Below are positions 1-8,414 of a stretch of 41,407 nucleotides of DNA, piece by piece. The notes under the pieces are model-generated. The model ran no database searches, was not told the origin of the DNA, and worked only from the letters and a program-made list of their open reading frames with translations. Source of the DNA: an uncultured Collinsella sp. (GTDB lineage: Bacteria > Actinomycetota > Coriobacteriia > Coriobacteriales > Coriobacteriaceae); contig CAAEUX010000027.1 in NCBI GenBank assembly GCA_900759335.1, positions 1-41,407 of the forward strand, given 5' to 3'. Every line of letters begins with the position of its first letter. The first letter of the stretch is position 1. The position numbers and the translations under genes are program-made.

Positions 1-908
1 TAGTTGCAACCGAGCCAGTCGACAACGCCCTGCTTGAGGATCTCATGGTCGCCGGCACGGAACGGGAGCCTAACGCCGCCCTCGGCCAAGCTGTCGAGCA
101 CGTCGGCGGGAAGCTCGCCCTTGGTAATAAGGTCGAGCCACCAGCGATTGTTGATACCGCTGGTCATGCGCACGGCCTCGAGGTCCGCCTCGCTGGGGTT
201 CTCCTTGGTGTAGACCGGGGTAAAGCAGTTGATCATGCCAATCTTGGCATCGGCGCGAACGGCGCCCTCGTCATAGGCACGGCGATAGTTGGCCACGGCC
301 AGCGCGTGCGCCAACGAGATGTGATACTGCACGGTGCGAGCGCGGTTATAGTCATGGAGCTGCGGGAACCACACACCCTCCTGGTAGCGCTGCTCGGGCT
401 CGACGATGGGCTCGTTAAAGGTGAACCAGTACTTGATCTCCTGGCCAAACTCGCGGAAGGCGACGTCGGCGTAATGAGCGTAAGCCTCGACGACCTCGCG
501 GCTCTCCCAACCACCGCGGTCAAAGAGGTAGGTGGGCATATCAAAGTGGTACAGGTTGACGAACGGCTCCAGGCCGGCCTCGCGAGAGGCGCGGAACAGC
601 TCGTGATACCACGCGGCGCCCTCCTCATTGAGGTTGCCGTTAGCATCGAGCAGACGACTCCACTGGATGGAGGTACGGTAGGTATCCAGGCCCAAGTCCT
701 TCAAAATGCGAAGGTCCTCCTGGTACTTGGCCATAAAGTCATTGCCGGCATAAGAGCCAACGCGGTTATAGAACGAATCCAGATCCTGGATAGACCAGGT
801 GTCCCACAGGTTCTCGAGCTTGCCGCCCTGGTTCCACTGGCCCTCAGTCTGCGGGCCGGACATAGCGGCGCCAAAGAAGAAGTCACGGGGCAGCTGATAC
901 TGTGCCAT
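1..908 (-). CDS. GH1 family (6-phospho-)beta-glucosidase, 3' end outside window
   Basis: Family 1 glycoside hydrolase, predicted to hydrolyse phosphorylated beta-glucosides such as cellobiose-6-P or salicin-6-P in the cytosol after PTS uptake. About 302 codons are visible of the usual 450-480; the frame is open to the left edge. The N-terminus reads MAQYQLPRDFFFGAAMSGPQ, the usual GH1 opening, and the acid/base motif TFNEP is at about residues 163-167 with the glutamate near residue 166. The nucleophile glutamate and the C-terminal phosphate-binding loop lie outside the window, so 6-phospho specificity is inferred from the divergent GntR/UTRA repressor, a common partner of bgl genes. The ATG at 908 follows a GAGGA ribosome-binding site. 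Confidence 0.85.
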   Translation of the reverse strand, partial: MAQYQLPRDFFFGAAMSGPQTEGQWNQGGKLENLWDTWSIQDLDSFYNRVGSYAGNDFMAKYQEDLRILKDLGLDTYRTSIQWSRLLDANGNLNEEGAAWYHELFRASREAGLEPFVNLYHFDMPTYLFDRGGWESREVVEAYAHYADVAFREFGQEIKYWFTFNEPIVEPEQRYQEGVWFPQLHDYNRARTVQYHISLAHALAVANYRRAYDEGAVRADAKIGMINCFTPVYTKENPSEADLEAVRMTSGINNRWWLDLITKGELPADVLDSLAEGGVRLPFRAGDHEILKQGVVDWLGCN

Positions 909-1212
909 CAAAGTCCTCGCTTTCGTGTTCTAGAGCTTCCGGTTGGAGACGGGTTTGCCTTGGCAGGTTATCCGGCGCGGGCGCGCACCGGTTATCCGGG
1001 TATCCAGCGCGCCAAAACAAAGCCGTCCCCAAACGGTCGGGTCTGCTGTGCGGCAGGGTTCCGTTTGTTAGCTACAACTATAGCGCTCTAATTTTACAAG
1101 TAAAGCGTCTTTTTCTTTTTTCTTTCTCGAACTTATTTTATAAAAGTAATATGGGTGCCTCGTTGCGGGTTATACTTACTTATGTATTGATATATGTCGG
1201 AAAGGAGGTTCC
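909..1212. other. Divergent promoter region between beta-glucosidase and GntR regulator
   Basis: Non-coding. The half next to the glucosidase is GC-rich and holds two direct copies of GGTTATCCGG (966-975 and 990-999, 24 bases apart). The half next to the regulator (about 1080-1200) is markedly AT-rich and contains TATACT at 1171-1176, a plausible -10 box for the regulator gene. The imperfectly palindromic stretch at about 1180-1197 could be a GntR operator. No sharper operator can be defined by eye. Confidence 0.5.
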
Positions 1213-1932
1213 ATGATTCCCAAATACGAGGCGATAGCTGCGGATATTCGTCGAAGCATCGAAGACGGCGCTCTTAAGCCGGGCGACAAGCTGCCCACCG
1301 TCGTTGAGTTCTGCGAGCTCTATAGCGTTTCCAAGATCACCGTCAAACGAGCGATTGAGCAGATTACTGAGGAAGGCCTCATTACCAGCCGACGCGGATC
1401 GGGCACCTACGTCAAGGACACGGCGGGACTTCCCGGCAAGGCGTTTTTCCAGGGCAAGAACGACCGTGCCCAGGGCTTTTCGTATGAGCACCGCGGGGAG
1501 AAGGTGACCTCGGTGGTCTACGATTTCTCGATTGTCAATCCACCGGCGGACGTCGCTGCCCAGCTGGGAATTGCCGAGGATGACTTTGCCTACCACATCG
1601 TGCGCGTGCGCCAGGTTGACGAGAAGCCCATCGTTATCGAGTACACCTACATGCCCCTCGAGCTGATTCCGGGCCTTAAAAAGAAGGACCTGTACGGATC
1701 GATCTATAGCTTTATCCGCGAGCAGTGCGGGCTGAAGATCTCGAGCTTCCACCGCACCATCCGTGCCGTTGCGGCTACCGAGGAAGAGGCCGAGCGCCTG
1801 GACACCAAACCCGGCTCCCCCCTGCTCGACCTCAACCAGATTGGCTTTTTGGATAGCGGCACCGCCTTTGAGCATTCGATTTCGCGCAATGTTGGCAACC
1901 GCTTTGAGCTGCACAACGTAACGTTGGCATAG
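1213..1932 (+). CDS. GntR-family transcriptional regulator with UTRA domain
   Basis: A 239-residue HutC-subfamily GntR regulator. An N-terminal winged helix-turn-helix (about residues 1-70, including KPGDKLPT and the helix SVSKITVKRAIEQ) is followed by a UTRA effector domain (about 90-235) that in this family binds sugar phosphates or related ligands. A strong AAAGGAGG ribosome-binding site precedes the ATG at 1213. It is divergent from the GH1 gene, so it probably represses that gene and itself from the shared region 909-1212, with the PTS-phosphorylated beta-glucoside as likely inducer (inference). The family call is secure; the target is not proven. Confidence 0.9.
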   Translation: MIPKYEAIAADIRRSIEDGALKPGDKLPTVVEFCELYSVSKITVKRAIEQITEEGLITSRRGSGTYVKDTAGLPGKAFFQGKNDRAQGFSYEHRGEKVTSVVYDFSIVNPPADVAAQLGIAEDDFAYHIVRVRQVDEKPIVIEYTYMPLELIPGLKKKDLYGSIYSFIREQCGLKISSFHRTIRAVAATEEEAERLDTKPGSPLLDLNQIGFLDSGTAFEHSISRNVGNRFELHNVTLA

Positions 1933-2007
1933 GTTTTTGTAGTCATGCGGACGCTCGTTGCAGCTCGTTTAGAGCGGGCGGCCGCGCAACACCATGGGAG
2001 TATGAAC

Positions 2008-2940
2008 ATGTCCGATTTGATTAAACTGACGCCGATCTTCCACGAGAAGATCTGGGGCGGCCGCCAGCTCGAAACCGTATTTGGTTACGACATTCCCGAG
2101 GGTCCCATCGGTGAGTGCTGGGCCATCTCGGCCCATCCCAACGGCGACTGCCAAATTGCGGAAGGCCCGTATGCCGGCCACACACTGTCGTGGCTGTGGG
2201 CCGAGCACCGCGAGCTCTTTGCCAACTGCGAGGGCAAGGAGTTCCCGCTGCTTATTAAGATTCTGGACGCCAAGGACGATCTTTCGATCCAGATTCATCC
2301 CAACGACGAGTACGCCGCCGAGCACGAGAACGGCAGCCTGGGCAAGACCGAGTGCTGGTATGTGCTGGACTGCGAGCCCGGTGCCACGATCATCGTCGGG
2401 CAGCGCGCCAAGGACCGCGCCGAGGCAGCACAGATGATCGAGGACGGCCGCTGGGACGACATGCTCAACGTGCTTCCGATCCACAAGGGAGACTTTTTCC
2501 AGATTGACTCCGGCACCGTGCACGCCATCAAGACCGGCACGCTCATTTTGGAGACGCAGCAGTCGAGCGACGTGACCTATCGCCTGTACGACTACGATCG
2601 CCCCGGCACCGACGGCAAGCTGCGCCCGCTGCACATTGAGCAGAGCCTCGACTGCATCGATTTTGACGTTCAGGCCCCGACCGACGGCACCGTAACCGCG
2701 CCCGAGATCGACGGCGTGACCGAGCTCGAGTCCAACCCCTGCTACACCGTCGATCGCGTGCGTGTTGACGGCAGCAAGACCCTCGACCAGCGCTGGCCCT
2801 TCATGTGCCTGTCGGTCATCAACGGCGAAGGCACCGTCTGCGGCGACCCCGTCCATAAGGGAAGCCACCTGCTGGCCCCGAGCACCGTCAGCTCCATCGA
2901 CCTCGAAGGCAAGATGGAACTGATTATTAGCCACCTGTAG
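2008..2940 (+). CDS. manA: Mannose-6-phosphate isomerase, class I
   Basis: Interconverts mannose-6-P and fructose-6-P; a cytosolic zinc enzyme. The protein is 310 residues, the length of the short bacterial ManA form, and begins MSDLIKLTPIFHEKIWGG. Cupin zinc ligands are visible in IQIHPND, in KTECWYVL and in the GTVHAI segment. The start at 2008 is preferred because GGGAG lies seven bases upstream; a nearer ATG at 2002 is too close to that site. It follows the GntR gene on the same strand with a 75-base gap and could be co-transcribed. It would feed mannose into glycolysis, consistent with a carbohydrate-utilisation locus. Confidence 0.92.
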   Translation: MSDLIKLTPIFHEKIWGGRQLETVFGYDIPEGPIGECWAISAHPNGDCQIAEGPYAGHTLSWLWAEHRELFANCEGKEFPLLIKILDAKDDLSIQIHPNDEYAAEHENGSLGKTECWYVLDCEPGATIIVGQRAKDRAEAAQMIEDGRWDDMLNVLPIHKGDFFQIDSGTVHAIKTGTLILETQQSSDVTYRLYDYDRPGTDGKLRPLHIEQSLDCIDFDVQAPTDGTVTAPEIDGVTELESNPCYTVDRVRVDGSKTLDQRWPFMCLSVINGEGTVCGDPVHKGSHLLAPSTVSSIDLEGKMELIISHL

Positions 2941-2958
2941 GTCACTGGTACCCGAGTG

Positions 2959-3085
2959 CTCGCCGGGATGGGCGCGGGGTTTGATCGCCTGCTCGGGCAG
3001 TCCTGCTCGCACGGAGAGCACATTAAGTGCTCTCCGGCTCGTGCGGAACTCGCGATCGACCAAACCCCGCGCCCATCCCGGCGAG
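2959..3085. repeat. Nested palindromic element, copy 1
   Basis: The outer arms are a perfect 25-bp inverted repeat (2959-2983 and 3061-3085). Nested inside is a perfect 10-bp hairpin CGGAGAGCAC / GTGCTCTCCG (3012-3021 and 3027-3036) with loop ATTAA. The two connecting segments, 2984-3006 and 3041-3058, recur exactly and inverted in the neighbouring element at 3247-3356. There is no coding capacity. It sits just 3' of manA, so it could also act in transcript termination or 3'-end protection. Confidence 0.85.
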
Positions 3086-3116
3086 CCTTTGGCTAGCAAC
3101 AACAACCCAAACGCAA

Positions 3117-3154
3117 GTAGGGGCTCCCCCGCCCATCAACGGGGGAGCCCCTAC
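3117..3154. terminator. Strong 14-bp hairpin between manA and pcrA
   Basis: Perfect stem 3117-3130 with 3141-3154 and a ten-base loop. There is no clear T-run on either side, so it may act as a transcript-stabilising or rho-assisted terminator rather than a classical intrinsic one. Confidence 0.5.
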
Positions 3155-3246
3155 TCGTATCTATATATCAGCCCACCCGGCTCTCCAGATCAAAAAGCGG
3201 ACGAGCAGAGCGACGTTCGTAAGCAACGTTATCTAAGGACCTGGGC

Positions 3247-3356
3247 GGGCGTATGGGGCAACATCGATCGCGAGTTCCGCACGCAAAGGAGGCCACTTAA
3301 TGTGGCCTCCGTCTTGCGCAGGACTGCCCGAGCAGGCGATGTTGCCCCATACGCCC
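3247..3356. repeat. Nested palindromic element, copy 2 (inverted relative to copy 1)
   Basis: The outer arms are a perfect 20-bp inverted repeat (3247-3266 and 3337-3356), unrelated in sequence to the arms of copy 1. The apical hairpin is GGAGGCCAC / GTGGCCTCC (3288-3296 and 3302-3310) with loop TTAAT. The inner connecting segments match those of copy 1 in reverse complement (18 and about 23 bases exact), so the two elements lie in opposite orientation. Confidence 0.85.
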
Positions 3357-3409
3357 ACCTAGCCGGATGTACGGGTTTTCCAGGTGCGGCAGATCGGCCT
3401 GAAAGAGGA

Positions 3410-3434
3410 GGGCATAGACCTTGAGGTCATGCCC
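3410..3434 (-). terminator. Hairpin downstream of pcrA
   Basis: Stem GGGCAT, bulged A, GACC, loop TTGA, GGTC, ATGCCC. It lies about 40 bases beyond the pcrA stop. The core GGCATAGACC ... GGTCATGCC is identical to that of the uppP terminator at 6514-6557, which supports a common terminator design. The following T-tract on the minus strand is weak. Confidence 0.5.
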
Positions 3435-3473
3435 GACGATTGAAGGCCGAGGTGCCGTGCCTGGGAAAGCCGC

Positions 3474-6374
3474 CTAGGTCAGTTTCACTATAGGCGCAAA
3501 GCCCTTCATAAGCTTTTTGGTCTGGCCGGTCTTTTCGAATTGAACCTCGATCATGTCTCCAGCGACCGAGATCACGGTACCCGTGCCAAAGGTCTTGTGG
3601 CTCACAGCATCGCCCGCGGCAAAGTCCTGCGATGCGCTAGCGCGATCGACCTTGCGCTCCACCGTCGGTGACACCTTGGACGACGGCTTTTTTGCTCGCG
3701 GAGCGCCCGAGCCAAAGGTCGAGGCAACACGGCCAGCGTCGGGCGAGACCCCACGATGGCGTTCGGTCCCGTAGCTGCTGCCGCCAAAGAAGTCGTCAAA
3801 GCTCGATCCGCCGCGCGAACCGGAACCGCCGGTCGAGCGCGTATGCGAACCGAACACCTTGCCGCCATACATATCCGAGCCCATGCCCGAACCAAAGGTG
3901 CCGTGACGGTCGCCGCGCTTCTCCCAGCCCGTGCCCTCAAAACCGGCAGAACCGATGCCGCTAAACTCGATATCCTCAAACGGAATCTCATTGAGGAAGC
4001 GCGAGCGCGGGTTGGCAGAGGTCGAGCCGTAGGTGCGACGCGTGGCCGCATAGGTCAGGAACAGGCGTTTACGGGCACGCGTGATGGCGACGTAGGCCAG
4101 GCGACGCTCCTCCTCGAGCTTGCCCGGGTCATCGCTGCCGCCAAAGTCGTGCACATGCGGGAAGATGCCCTCCTCCATGCCGGCCACGAACACCGCCGGG
4201 AACTCCAGGCCCTTGGCGGAGTGGATGGTCATCATGGTGATGGCATGCGTCTCGCCAGCCAGGGAATCCAAGTCGGAGCGCAGGGCCAGCCACTCCATGA
4301 GAGCAGGAAGCGCCTTACAGGTGAGCGGACCGTAGGTGCGCTCGATCTCGTCGGCATGCACGGCACCCGCCGGCATCTCCGCCGGCGCGGCATACGCGTT
4401 GCCCGCAATGGCGGCGGCCAGGGCATCCTGCGGCGAGAGCGCCGGGGCGGCTAGGCTATCGAGCGGATTGGAACCTGCGGCATCGCGCGCGCCGACGAGT
4501 GCCTCAAACGAGGATGCCGGAGCAGACGGTCCCGGCTCGGGCGCAGGTGCGCTCACCACAACGGGCTCGGGCTCAGCGCCGGCTGGCACGTCGGCAACAC
4601 CGGCCGCGCGCAGCTCTTCCAAGCTCTCGAGCGTACCCTCGATATCCTCGTGCGTCTCCTCAAATTCGGCAGCGACACCCAAGAATTCTTGAATGTTCTC
4701 GGCGCGGCTCTCGGACTCCATGGTGCCCTCGGCGCGGAAGGCTTGCAGCAGGCCCGTCTTGTCGACAATCATCTCGACGACGTCCTTGAGCTCGCCGTCC
4801 ATGCGGCGACCCTCGCGCACCAGCGCCACAAAGCTCGACAGGCCGTTGCGCACCTTGGCGCTAAACATACCCGTCTCGGCGCACGCGATCTCGCAAGCTT
4901 GGAAGAACGAGCAACGGTTGTCGCGCGCCAGCTGCTCAATCTTTTGGATCGAGGTGGAGCCGATGCCACGACGCGGCGTGTTGATGACGCGCTTGACGCT
5001 CATCTCGTCTGCCGGGTTCACGATCATCTTAAGGTAGGCCATGACGTCGCGGATCTCGGCGCGGTCGAAGAATCGCGTGCCGCCGACGATCTTGTAGGGC
5101 ACGCCCGCGCGCAAGAACATATCTTCGAGGATACGCGACTGGGCGTTGGTGCGATAGAACACAGCAATGTCGTCGTAGCTCGTGCCCTTGGAGTGCAACT
5201 TTTCGATCTCACCGGCAATCCAGCGGCCCTCGTCGCGCTCATCGCTTGCCTGGAAGGCCTGGATCTTCTCGCCGTCGCCCTCGGCCGTAAACAGGCGCTT
5301 GTCCTTGCGCTGCGAGTTATGGCGCACCACGGCGTTGGCGGCGCTCAGGATATGGCCCGTGGAGCGATAGTTCTGCTCCAGCTTGACGGTCTTGCAGTTT
5401 TTAAAGTCCTTCTCAAAGTCCAGGATGTTGGTGATGTCGGCGCCACGCCAGCTATAAATGGACTGGTCATCGTCGCCCACGACCATAAGGTTTTGGTACT
5501 TGGCGGCCAGCAGGTTGGCGATCTCGTACTGGACGTGGTTGGTGTCCTGATACTCGTCGACGCTAATGTAGCGGAAGCGCTCCTGGTACTTTTCGAGCAC
5601 CTCGGGGCGGGTGCGAAGCAACTCGAGCGCGCGCACGAGCAGATCGTCGAAGTCCATCGCATTGGCAGCGCGCAGGCGGCGCTCCAGCTCCAGGTAGACT
5701 TGCGCGGCCTTTTTGTCGTTGGGGCTATCGGCGCTCTTGAGCATGTCCTCGGGCCCAATCATGGCGTTTTTAGCCGAGCTGATCTTGCTGCGGATCATGT
5801 TGATGGGGAACTGCTTTTGCTCGATGCCGAGCGCCTGCATAATGTCGCGCACCATGCGCTTTGAGTCGTCATCATCGTAAATGGTGAACTGACCGGTGTA
5901 GCCCAGCAGGTCGGCGTCCTCGCGCAGCATGCGCACGCACATGGCGTGGAAGGTGCACACCCACATGCCGCGGGTACCACTGGGGATGAGCGCTGCCAGA
6001 CGCTCGCGCATCTCGGCCGCGGCCTTGTTGGTAAACGTGATGGCCAGGACCTGCCAGGGCTTAACGCCCAGGTCGCCAAGCATATGCGCGATGCGGAAGG
6101 TCAGGACGCGGGTCTTGCCCGAGCCAGCGCCGGCAAGGACCAGCAGCGGGCCCTCGGTGGTCAGGACCGCCTCGCGCTGGGCGGGGTTCAGGCTATCGAT
6201 ATCGACGAGCGGCTTGGCGGGCTTGGGCGCCGGAGCCGGGGCGTCGTAGATGTCGAGCGGAACGAGCTCGGGTTCCGGCGCGGCGGGGGCGGTGTACGCA
6301 TCGAGCGGCACGGGTTCCGGCGCGGGTGACACGGGCGTAGCAGTGTTCTTTTCCCAGGGCAGGAGCTGGGTCAT
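3474..6374 (-). CDS. pcrA: UvrD/PcrA/Rep-type ATP-dependent DNA helicase
   Basis: Superfamily 1A 3'-5' helicase acting in nucleotide-excision repair and in clearing proteins from DNA. At 966 residues it is far longer than typical PcrA (about 720-750). Visible motifs: Q-motif region SLNPAQREAV (61-70), Walker A AGAGSGKT (81-88), VDEYQDTN, DDDQSIYSWRG, QNYRST, TIHSAKGLEFPAVF and YVAITRARKRL. The C-terminus (VSHKTFGTGTVISV onward) is the Tudor-like RNA-polymerase-interacting domain of PcrA. The extra length comes from a Pro/Ala-rich N-terminal tail (1-60, with a VPLDxYxAP motif twice) and a Pro/Ala-rich insertion of about 110 residues before the TIHSAKGLEF motif. It is transcribed alone, convergent with manA. 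Confidence 0.93.
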   Translation of the reverse strand: MTQLLPWEKNTATPVSPAPEPVPLDAYTAPAAPEPELVPLDIYDAPAPAPKPAKPLVDIDSLNPAQREAVLTTEGPLLVLAGAGSGKTRVLTFRIAHMLGDLGVKPWQVLAITFTNKAAAEMRERLAALIPSGTRGMWVCTFHAMCVRMLREDADLLGYTGQFTIYDDDDSKRMVRDIMQALGIEQKQFPINMIRSKISSAKNAMIGPEDMLKSADSPNDKKAAQVYLELERRLRAANAMDFDDLLVRALELLRTRPEVLEKYQERFRYISVDEYQDTNHVQYEIANLLAAKYQNLMVVGDDDQSIYSWRGADITNILDFEKDFKNCKTVKLEQNYRSTGHILSAANAVVRHNSQRKDKRLFTAEGDGEKIQAFQASDERDEGRWIAGEIEKLHSKGTSYDDIAVFYRTNAQSRILEDMFLRAGVPYKIVGGTRFFDRAEIRDVMAYLKMIVNPADEMSVKRVINTPRRGIGSTSIQKIEQLARDNRCSFFQACEIACAETGMFSAKVRNGLSSFVALVREGRRMDGELKDVVEMIVDKTGLLQAFRAEGTMESESRAENIQEFLGVAAEFEETHEDIEGTLESLEELRAAGVADVPAGAEPEPVVVSAPAPEPGPSAPASSFEALVGARDAAGSNPLDSLAAPALSPQDALAAAIAGNAYAAPAEMPAGAVHADEIERTYGPLTCKALPALMEWLALRSDLDSLAGETHAITMMTIHSAKGLEFPAVFVAGMEEGIFPHVHDFGGSDDPGKLEEERRLAYVAITRARKRLFLTYAATRRTYGSTSANPRSRFLNEIPFEDIEFSGIGSAGFEGTGWEKRGDRHGTFGSGMGSDMYGGKVFGSHTRSTGGSGSRGGSSFDDFFGGSSYGTERHRGVSPDAGRVASTFGSGAPRAKKPSSKVSPTVERKVDRASASQDFAAGDAVSHKTFGTGTVISVAGDMIEVQFEKTGQTKKLMKGFAPIVKLT

Positions 6375-6513
6375 GGGCGACTCCTCATCTTACGGACGGC
6401 GCGCCTGCGGGCAGCGCCATAGTTTGAGCCGTACCAGTATACCGAGCCGCGCGGACACCGACGCAAATCACACCACGACTCCGTGCGCCACCATCGGGCC
6501 CACCCCATCGCCC

Positions 6514-6557
6514 AAAAAAGAGGGCGGCATAGACCTTTTGGTCATGCCACCCTCTTT
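6514..6557 (-). terminator. Intrinsic terminator of uppP
   Basis: A long stem (AAAGAGGG with CCCTCTTT, then GGCAT with ATGCC and GACC with GGTC, loop TTTT). Six A residues at 6514-6519 give the T-run on the minus strand. It lies 45 bases beyond the uppP stop. Confidence 0.8.
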
Positions 6558-6601
6558 GAATGACAAGTTGTCGCTCTGGCCGCCGCGCAGCGTCAACCAA
6601 G

Positions 6602-7582
6602 TTAGAGGCCGAGCATCGGCTCCAGAACAAAGAAGTATGCGAGCACTACGATGCCCAGGATGATGCGGTAAACACCGAAGCACTTAAAGTCGTGACGGCG
6701 GACGAAGCCCATGAGCCACTTGATGGCGATAAGCGAAACCACAAAGGCCACAACGCAGCCCACGCCCAAGATAGCGACCTCGTTGGCGCCGAACGTGCCG
6801 CCCTTGATGAAGTACTTGACCAGCTTGAGCGCACTCGCGCCAAACATGACAGGGATGGCCAGGAAGAACGTAAACTTGGATGCCACCGAGCGCGTGCAGC
6901 CCAAAAGCAGGCCACCGATAATGGTGGAGCCGGAGCGCGATGTGCCCGGAATCAGCGAAAGCACCTGGAAGCAACCGATACCCAGCGCGGTCTTCCAGCT
7001 CAGATCCTCGAGCGTAGTGATGGAGCCAAAGTCCAGGCTATCGTCATCGTCTTCATCCTCAGCGGTAGCCGCGGCGGGCGCCGCAAAGTGCGCACCGGCG
7101 GGACGTCCATCCGACACCACAGCACGCGAACCAAACGAACCGGCAAGAGCGGCCTGGTCGCGCTTGTTCGCGCGCCAGTTCTCGATCACGATAAACAGCA
7201 CGCCGTACACAATGAGCGCCAGCGCCACGACGGGAGCATTGTAGAAATGCTCCTCCATCCAGTCGTTGAGCGGCAGACCGATTGCCGCGGCAGGAATGCA
7301 GCCGAGCACAATCTTGCCCCACAGCACCCAGGTGTCGCGACGGCCTTCCTTGCCTTTGCTGGGAGAAAACGGGTTAAGGTCGTAGAAGAACAGGACGCAG
7401 ACGGCCAAAATGGCGCCAAGCTGAATCACGACCAGGAACATATTCCAGAACGTCTCGCTCACGTTCATCTTGACGAACTCGTCCACCAAGATCATGTGAC
7501 CCGTCGACGAAACGGGCAGCCATTCGGTGATGCCCTCGACCAGGCCCATGAAGGCAGATTTTAGAAGCTCGATAATATCCAA
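6602..7582 (-). CDS. uppP: Undecaprenyl-diphosphatase (BacA/UppP)
   Basis: Integral membrane enzyme that dephosphorylates undecaprenyl pyrophosphate to recycle the lipid carrier for peptidoglycan; overexpression gives bacitracin resistance in this family. Both signature motifs are present: EGITEWLPVSSTGH near the N-terminus and PGTSRSGST in the middle. Several hydrophobic helices follow. About 326 residues from the chosen TTG at 7582, which has GAGGGGG five bases upstream; a GTG 18 bases further upstream is possible. Longer than usual (270-290) because of an insertion of about 45 residues before the PGTSRSGST motif that contains an acidic run (EDEDDDDSLDF), probably a cytoplasmic loop. Confidence 0.92.
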   Translation of the reverse strand: MDIIELLKSAFMGLVEGITEWLPVSSTGHMILVDEFVKMNVSETFWNMFLVVIQLGAILAVCVLFFYDLNPFSPSKGKEGRRDTWVLWGKIVLGCIPAAAIGLPLNDWMEEHFYNAPVVALALIVYGVLFIVIENWRANKRDQAALAGSFGSRAVVSDGRPAGAHFAAPAAATAEDEDDDDSLDFGSITTLEDLSWKTALGIGCFQVLSLIPGTSRSGSTIIGGLLLGCTRSVASKFTFFLAIPVMFGASALKLVKYFIKGGTFGANEVAILGVGCVVAFVVSLIAIKWLMGFVRRHDFKCFGVYRIILGIVVLAYFFVLEPMLGL

Positions 7583-7831
7583 AGGGACCCCCTCGTTAGA
7601 CACCCGCCGGTAGATGTTCTGCGGACGATGCGGGCGAGGTCCCATTATCAACCGTTGGCGGTGCGACCGCGCCTGCCCTTACCAAAAAACTCGCCCGTTC
7701 ACAGAATTGCGAGCGGTCAAACCGAAATCCTTGGGTATAACTGCAACAAGGTAAAGTGTCCGGCGGCCAACGCACCCGCGCCCGCCCGACGCACGAGCCC
7801 CACGCCCGTGCGATAGACCAAGGAGGAAACC

Positions 7832-8269
7832 ATGAACGAGGGCTACACCAAGGTATTTGTTTCACTCGACGGTACTGAGCAGCAGGATTTTGTGCTCGCA
7901 CGCGCCATCAAGGTCGCCGCGAACAACGGCGCTAAGCTGATCATCGGCCACGTCATCGACTCCACCGCGCTCGAGAGCGCCGGTTCCTATCCGGTCGACC
8001 TGGTCAACGGCTTGGAGGAGGCCTTTAACAACTCCATCGCCAAGCAGCTCGAGGAGGCCAAGGCCAATCCCGACATTCCCGAGGTCGAGGTCATGATTCG
8101 TACCGGTCGCATTCGTGAGACGCTCAAGGATGAGATGCTCGACGTGGTCAAGCCCGACCTGGTGCTCTGCGGCGCCCGCGGCCTGTCCTCAATTAAGTAT
8201 GCGCTACTGGGCTCGATTTCGACGTTCCTGCTGCGCAATACGGACTGCGACATTTTGGTCGTGAAGTAG
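7832..8269 (+). CDS. Universal stress protein, UspA family
   Basis: A 145-residue single-domain USP, the standard length. The ATP-binding signature G-2x-G-9x-G(S/T) is visible in GARGLSSIKYALLGSIST near the C-terminus, and the strand LVLCG precedes it. Such proteins are cytosolic stress or starvation factors of uncertain biochemistry. AAGGAGG lies seven bases before the ATG. The gene is monocistronic: a palindromic element begins 13 bases after its stop and a strong terminator follows at 8415. Confidence 0.93.
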   Translation: MNEGYTKVFVSLDGTEQQDFVLARAIKVAANNGAKLIIGHVIDSTALESAGSYPVDLVNGLEEAFNNSIAKQLEEAKANPDIPEVEVMIRTGRIRETLKDEMLDVVKPDLVLCGARGLSSIKYALLGSISTFLLRNTDCDILVVK

Positions 8270-8282
8270 GTTCCTTCCCGCC

Positions 8283-8373
8283 GGCGCAAGGCCTGCGGGG
8301 TTATCACGCCGACGTCCTCGCCGCTTCGCGGCTGCGGGATGTCGGCTTAGATAACCCCTCCCGGTCTTGCGCC
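8283..8373. repeat. Nested palindromic element after usp gene
   Basis: Outer arms 8283-8305 and 8350-8373 pair through GGCGCAAG / CTTGCGCC and GGGGTTATC / GATAACCCC around a short internal loop. The inner hairpin at 8308-8346 pairs GCCGAC with GTCGGC and ends in GCCGC-TTC-GCGGC. The architecture resembles the elements at 2959 and 3247, but I see no shared sequence. Confidence 0.7.
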
Positions 8374-8414
8374 TTCGTCACCATACTTCAGCGAGTTGGC
8401 TGATAGAAAAATGG

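Larger units (their letters stand above)
2941..3473. other. 533-base intergenic region of stacked palindromes
   Basis: Lies between convergent manA and pcrA and contains no credible gene. It holds two large nested palindromes (2959-3085 and 3247-3356), a strong 14-bp hairpin (3117-3154) and a shorter hairpin next to pcrA (3410-3434), each listed separately. Nearly all of the region can fold. Confidence 0.8.

Noticed and set aside
1969..3105. 378-codon minus-strand open frame over manA
   Set aside because: Antisense to manA and running into a palindromic element; no recognisable domain.
4650..5864. 404-codon plus-strand open frame inside pcrA
   Set aside because: Antisense to conserved helicase motifs; composition typical of a shadow frame.
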